Below, in pieces: positions 60,148 through 64,000 of a stretch of 64,000 bases of DNA. The DNA lies in contig NZ_VLLG01000003.1 of assembly GCF_007830125.1 (NCBI RefSeq), positions 672,247 through 736,246 of the forward strand. The letters run 5' to 3'. Positions within the stretch are counted from its first letter, which is position 1, and each line of letters starts with the position of its first letter. The notes under the pieces are model-generated. The model was not told where the DNA came from. It worked only from the letters and a program-made list of their open reading frames with translations, and did not search any database. Position numbers and translations under genes: made by a program. The stretch is from Chitinophaga japonensis (GTDB lineage: Bacteria; Bacteroidota; Bacteroidia; Chitinophagales; Chitinophagaceae).

Positions 60148-61533
60148 TTAGTGCATAAACTCCTTGATATCCTGCATGATCCTGCGGGCGATATTGTCTG
60201 CCGTGGTCTCAAACTGGCTTTCGGCATAAATGCGTATAATGGGCTCCGTATTGGAGGTACGCAGGTGCACCCAGTCCTTTTCAAATTCTATTTTCAGGCC
60301 ATCCTCGGTATTGGTGGGCTGGTTCTTGTACTTGCCCCGTATCTTTTCAAAGATGGTCTTTACGTCCACGCCTTTGTCCAGCTCTATCTTGTTCTTGGAA
60401 ATAAAGTAGTCCGGGTAGCTGTTGCGCAGGTTCTTCAGCTTTTTGCCGCTGTGCGCCACATGGCTGAGGAACAGGCCGATGCCTATCAGTGCATCCCGTC
60501 CGTAGTGCAGGTCGGGTACAATAATACCGCCGTTGCCTTCTCCGCCGATCACCGCATTTATTTCCTTCATTTTCTTCACTACATTCACTTCGCCTACCGC
60601 AGAAGGATGGTATTCGCCGCCGTGTTTCAGCGTAATGTCTTTCAGCGCCTGGGTAGAGGAGAGGTTGGAAACGGTATTGCCGCTCTTTTTGCCCAGCACA
60701 TAGTCCGCCACGGCCACCAGGGTATATTCTTCGCCAAACATGCTGCCATCTTCACATACAAAGCAAAGGCGGTCCACGTCAGGGTCCACGGCAATGCCCA
60801 GGTCTGCGTTGGAGCGGTTCACCTCGTTGGAAAGCGCGGTCAGGTTTTCAGGCAGGGGCTCGGGATTGTGGCTAAAACGGCCGTTCACTTCGTCAAACAG
60901 CACTTCCACCTGCTCTACTCCCAGTGCTTTCAGCAGCGCGGGTACAAATATGGCGCCGGTGGAGTTTACGGCATCCACCACTATTTTAAAACCGCGTTCG
61001 CGGATAGCGGCTGCATCCACCAGCGGATGGTTCACTACCAGGTCGATATGTTTTTGCAGGTAAGTGTCGTTTTGCTCATAGCTGCCCAGCTTGTTCACAT
61101 CTGCAAAGCTGAAGTCTTCCTGCGCAGCAATGTCCAGCATTGCAATACCGTCCTCCCCGGAAATGAACTCTCCATCGCTGTTCAGCAGTTTGAGGGCGTT
61201 CCATTCCTTGGGATTATGGCTGGCGGTAATAATAATGCCGCCGGCAGCCTGTTCCATTTTTACAGCAATCTCTACGGTAGGCGTGGTGGAGAGCCCCAGG
61301 TCTACTACATCCAGTCCCAGTGCATTCAGGGTGGATACCACCAGGTTCTTCACCAGTTCGCCGGAAATGCGGCCATCACGGCCAATCACTACCTTCCTGT
61401 TATCTGCTTGCTGATGGGTTAACCAGGTGCCGTATGCTGCGGTAAACTTTACTACATCTAATGGAGAGAGCCCTTCTCCGGGCCTGCCGCCAATGGTTCC
61501 TCTAATGCCGGATATCGATTTGATCAGTGCCAC
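60148..61533 (-). CDS. glmM: Phosphoglucosamine mutase / phosphohexomutase
   Basis: A 461-residue alpha-D-phosphohexomutase. The phosphoserine loop is IIITASHNPKEWNALKLLN (about residue 103), the metal loop is VDPDVDRLCFV, the sugar-binding loop is GGEGNGGIIVP and the phosphate loop is RTSNTEPIIRIYAE. Phosphoglucosamine mutase, which supplies glucosamine 1-phosphate for the cell wall, is the most likely role; the GEGNGG loop also occurs in phosphomannomutase/phosphoglucomutase relatives, so the substrate is not fixed. Confidence 0.9.
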   Translation of the reverse strand: MALIKSISGIRGTIGGRPGEGLSPLDVVKFTAAYGTWLTHQQADNRKVVIGRDGRISGELVKNLVVSTLNALGLDVVDLGLSTTPTVEIAVKMEQAAGGIIITASHNPKEWNALKLLNSDGEFISGEDGIAMLDIAAQEDFSFADVNKLGSYEQNDTYLQKHIDLVVNHPLVDAAAIRERGFKIVVDAVNSTGAIFVPALLKALGVEQVEVLFDEVNGRFSHNPEPLPENLTALSNEVNRSNADLGIAVDPDVDRLCFVCEDGSMFGEEYTLVAVADYVLGKKSGNTVSNLSSTQALKDITLKHGGEYHPSAVGEVNVVKKMKEINAVIGGEGNGGIIVPDLHYGRDALIGIGLFLSHVAHSGKKLKNLRNSYPDYFISKNKIELDKGVDVKTIFEKIRGKYKNQPTNTEDGLKIEFEKDWVHLRTSNTEPIIRIYAESQFETTADNIARRIMQDIKEFMH

Positions 61534-61694
61534 AAATTCAATTTTAAGGAAGGCAAAGATAAAAAAATCCGTGACCCGAAATCAGGATATTTCCGGAGCG
61601 GGAGTATTTATTACCTGCTAAACCATTGAAATCCAATGTCCGGGCGAGCTGGGCCATTCCCATGCCACCACGGCCCACTATGGTAGAAATGAAC

Positions 61695-61702
61695 TATATT
61701 TG
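61695..61702 (+). promoter_or_regulatory. Candidate -7 element upstream of the LTA-synthase-like gene
   Basis: TATATTTG matches the -7 consensus exactly, 63 bases before the ATG at 61766. No clear TTTG lies at the expected distance upstream. Confidence 0.4.
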
Positions 61703-61765
61703 CATCCACGCTTTGAGATTTTTAATAATAAATAGAGTAATTAATAATAAACGCTTAGGCTTTAC

Positions 61766-63778
61766 ATGAAGTACTTTTGGAAGAATATACCCCGGTATAT
61801 TCGGTTTGTGTTTGCGCAGACACTCTATCTCTATCTGCTGACGGTCCTTTTTCGCCTGATCTTCTATCTTTTCTTTTTTAAATCTTCCATTACCGATACC
61901 GGCATTATTGGCAAGGCCTGGTACCTGGGGCTGAAATTCGACCTGCGGCTTACCCTGCTGCTGATCATTCCGCTGGGCCTGCTGGTTGTTATTGCAAGGA
62001 ACCGCTTCTTTACCTCGCGGGTGCTCAGGAGCATCAGCTTCGTATACCTGTTGCTGGTGTACCTGGGGTTAACGCTGCTGTACGTGCTGGACCTGGGGCA
62101 TTACGCTTACCTGGGCCTGCGCCTGGATCCCTCGATTACCCGTTTTGTGGCATCCGGGGAGCGGGCGGATAATGCCCGGATGGTATGGCAGAGCTACCCC
62201 GTGCTGCGGGCCGTGATCGGCATTGCGTTGTTCCTGTTCCTGGTGTACCGGCTGCATGTATACACTTACCGCAAACTGGCGCAGCAGGAGCCGGTCACTA
62301 CCCGGGGCTGGCGCTATGCCGGCTGGTTTGCCTCGCTGGTGATCCTGTTTGCAGCGGGCATTTATGGCAATTTCGCGTATTTCCCGCTCCGCTGGAGCCA
62401 GGCCATGTTTACCCGGGACAATGGCGTTACCAGCCTGGCCCTGAACCCGGTGCTGTATTTTGCGGACAACTTTTCCGTACAGTCAGATACTTATGACGTA
62501 CAGAAAACCCGCACCTATTATCCTTATGTGGCCGAATACCTGCGGGTGGACAGCCCGGATGTGCAAAAGTTGTGCTATACCCGCTCTATACCGGGCGAGG
62601 ACCGGCCCCGGCCCAACATCATACTGGTAATGCTGGAATCTACCGGCGCCGCCGTTACCAGCATGTTCAACAATCCCATGCAGGCCACGCCTCACATGCA
62701 AAAACTGGCGGACAGCGGCATTCTTTTCCGGAACTTCTATGTACCGGCCGTGAGCACGGCTAAAACCGTATATGGCGTTACCACCGGCCTGCCGGACATT
62801 ACCCAGGTGAAAACCGCCAGCCGCCATCCGCAGATGGTGGATCAGCGCATTATCATGGACCAGTTCACCGGCTACGAGAAATATTACCTGCTGGGGGGCA
62901 ATACCAACTGGGCCAATATCAGGGCGGTGTTCACAAGCAATGTAGAGGGCATCCGCATATTTGAGGAAGGTTATTACAAGGCGCCCAAGGCCGATGTATG
63001 GGGCGTTTCTGACTATGATCTTATTACGGAGGCGAACGAGATATTCAAAGATGCCCACCAGCGCAACAAGCCTTTTGTGGCGTTCCTGCAAACGGCGGAC
63101 AACCATGCGCCCTACACCACCACGAGCGGCGCAGGCGACTTCAGGAAGCTGACGGAGCAGGATATTGACATGGAAAAGTTCAAAACTGCCGGCTTTGTGT
63201 CCATCGACCAGTTCAATGCATTGCGGTACCTGGACTATAACCTGGGCCACCTGGTAAAGCTGGCCAGGGAGGGCGGGTACCTGGATAACACCATCTTCGT
63301 GTTCTTCGGGGATCATAACTGCCATCTCAACCCTTACCATTTTATGCCGTTCCCGGAGTACGAGCTGGGCAGCGGGGGAGAGCATGTGCCCTGTATTATT
63401 TATGCCCCGGGGCGTATAACCCCGCAGGTGATCAACCGGCCCGGCAGCCTGCTGGACATTTATCCCACCGTGGCGCGGATGGCCGGCATACCGTATAAGA
63501 ACTATACGCTGGGCACCGATCTGCTGGATACCTCCTACCAGGACCGCTATGCTTTTATTACCTACCAGAAGAATCTGCAATGGTATAAAGCTGTGATCGG
63601 AGAACGTTATCTTTACGAGATCAATAACAAGAACGGCCAGGCCGCCCTGTACGACCTGGAGGGAGATCCCCTCAAGGATGTACAGCAGGAGCATACGAAA
63701 ATAGCCGAGGTGCTGGATAATTTAACGCAGGGATTTTACGAAAGCACCCGATATTTGATGTTCAACAATAAAAAATAG
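61766..63778 (+). CDS. LTA-synthase-family (alkaline phosphatase superfamily) membrane phosphotransferase
   Basis: A 670-residue protein. Five membrane helices fill the first ~225 residues (YIRFVFAQTLYLYLLTVLF to WFASLVILFAAGIYG). The periplasmic catalytic domain starts near 280: NIILVMLESTGAAVTSMF binds the metal, VSTAKTVYGVTTG has the likely nucleophilic Thr, and NKPFVAFLQTADNHAPY and FFGDHNCHLN complete the site. In Gram-positive bacteria the family makes lipoteichoic acid; in Bacteroidota relatives probably add phosphoglycerol or phosphoethanolamine to envelope glycolipids or glycans (inference). Confidence 0.9.
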   Translation: MKYFWKNIPRYIRFVFAQTLYLYLLTVLFRLIFYLFFFKSSITDTGIIGKAWYLGLKFDLRLTLLLIIPLGLLVVIARNRFFTSRVLRSISFVYLLLVYLGLTLLYVLDLGHYAYLGLRLDPSITRFVASGERADNARMVWQSYPVLRAVIGIALFLFLVYRLHVYTYRKLAQQEPVTTRGWRYAGWFASLVILFAAGIYGNFAYFPLRWSQAMFTRDNGVTSLALNPVLYFADNFSVQSDTYDVQKTRTYYPYVAEYLRVDSPDVQKLCYTRSIPGEDRPRPNIILVMLESTGAAVTSMFNNPMQATPHMQKLADSGILFRNFYVPAVSTAKTVYGVTTGLPDITQVKTASRHPQMVDQRIIMDQFTGYEKYYLLGGNTNWANIRAVFTSNVEGIRIFEEGYYKAPKADVWGVSDYDLITEANEIFKDAHQRNKPFVAFLQTADNHAPYTTTSGAGDFRKLTEQDIDMEKFKTAGFVSIDQFNALRYLDYNLGHLVKLAREGGYLDNTIFVFFGDHNCHLNPYHFMPFPEYELGSGGEHVPCIIYAPGRITPQVINRPGSLLDIYPTVARMAGIPYKNYTLGTDLLDTSYQDRYAFITYQKNLQWYKAVIGERYLYEINNKNGQAALYDLEGDPLKDVQQEHTKIAEVLDNLTQGFYESTRYLMFNNKK

Positions 63779-63780
63779 CA

Positions 63781-63813
63781 AGACCTGTCAGGTTTTTAAA
63801 ACCTGACAGGTCT
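63781..63813. repeat. 33-base perfect palindrome
   Basis: Two 16-base arms (AGACCTGTCAGGTTTT and its complement) around a single T, between the LTA-synthase-like stop and the methyltransferase start. The second gene begins 8 bases after it. It may act as a terminator or be a member of a dispersed palindromic repeat family; only one copy lies in this window. Confidence 0.75.
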
Positions 63814-63821
63814 ATAATCGT

Positions 63822-64000
63822 ATGGAAGCGCAAAAGCAGTGGTTCAAAGACTGGTTCAACTCACCTTATTATCACCTGTTGTACAGCAACCGGGATGAGC
63901 GGGAAGCCGCGGCGTTCATAGACAAGCTGCTGGCTTACCTGCAGCCGTCGCCGGGCGCGCTGGTGCTGGATGCTGCATGCGGGAGGGGGCGCCATGCCCG
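63822..64000 (+). CDS. SAM-dependent methyltransferase, N-terminal part
   Basis: Cut by the right window edge after 59 residues. WFKDWFNSPYYHLLYSNRDE followed by a helix and LVLDAACGRGRHA, the motif I of class I methyltransferases that binds S-adenosylmethionine. The substrate cannot be judged from this part. Confidence 0.8.
   Translation, partial: MEAQKQWFKDWFNSPYYHLLYSNRDEREAAAFIDKLLAYLQPSPGALVLDAACGRGRHA

Noticed and set aside
59955..60284. 110-residue extension of the cysteine desulfurase
   Set aside because: It runs through the spacer repeat and the mutase 3' end and has no family similarity.
1..64000. rRNA, tRNA, insertion sequences, integrases, prophage genes
   Set aside because: None recognised by eye on either strand; tRNA genes could be missed without a covariance search.

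Overview
The window is a 64 kb stretch of a Bacteroidota chromosome, most likely a Chitinophaga-like member of the Chitinophagaceae (inference). The supporting signs are four outer-membrane receptors or partners of the SusC/SusD type, ECF sigma/FecR pairs with DUF4974-type C-termini, DUF4270, DUF4907, TlpA proteins with DUF4369-like N-termini, a BlaI/M56 pair carrying TonB-plug-like modules, and promoters that fit the Bacteroidota TTTG / TAnnTTTG pattern. No rRNA, tRNA, insertion sequence, prophage or CRISPR array was seen.

Layout. 1-11.4 kb: a glycan-utilisation locus with a GH95 C-terminus (cut by the window edge), a DUF1080 protein, ECF sigma + FecR, SusC with an STN signalling domain, SusD and a GH106-type rhamnosidase. 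11.4-14.7 kb (minus strand): an ECF sigma factor, an ArsR/AHSA1 pair, a second FecR and a sigma region-2-only protein. 15.1-21.9 kb: a second SusC/SusD pair with a Tat-type GH2 enzyme. 22-25.6 kb: a TonB-dependent siderophore-type receptor and a PepSY membrane protein. 25.8-28 kb: a GH3 beta-glucosidase. 28-43 kb: complete histidine and tryptophan pathways in one co-directional block. 43-47.5 kb: two TlpA-like thioredoxins and a BlaI/BlaR1-like pair. 47.5-58.7 kb: mixed envelope genes (formylglycine-enzyme-like lipoprotein, GH1, FadL-like barrel, DUF4270, Kelch + DUF4907, LytS/LytTR, dihaem cytochrome + beta-helix). 58.8-64 kb: cysteine desulfurase, phosphohexomutase (GlmM type), an LTA-synthase-like phosphotransferase and the start of a methyltransferase.

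The centre of interest is 28-43 kb. A his promoter drives a 20-residue leader peptide with seven histidines and a textbook attenuator, then hisGDCB. Next comes a second promoter with a Trp leader peptide (three Trp codons flanked by His codons) and its own attenuator, then trpEGDCFBA, and then the rest of the his pathway (hisH, a GNAT-HisA fusion, hisF, hisIE). The trp operon is therefore nested inside the his operon, and hisHAFIE sits downstream of the trp attenuator.

Many intergenic spacers in this block, and a few elsewhere, are filled by degenerate tandem heptamers, often as two facing arms that form long hairpins. Each spacer uses its own 7-base word. The arrays frequently include the stop codon of the upstream gene and end at the start codon of the downstream gene. 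This period-7 spacer class is the least explained structure in the window. A second unexplained signal is a shared leader motif (GGCATGTTA-N8-TTCCATCTG) upstream of both the second susC and the GH3 gene.
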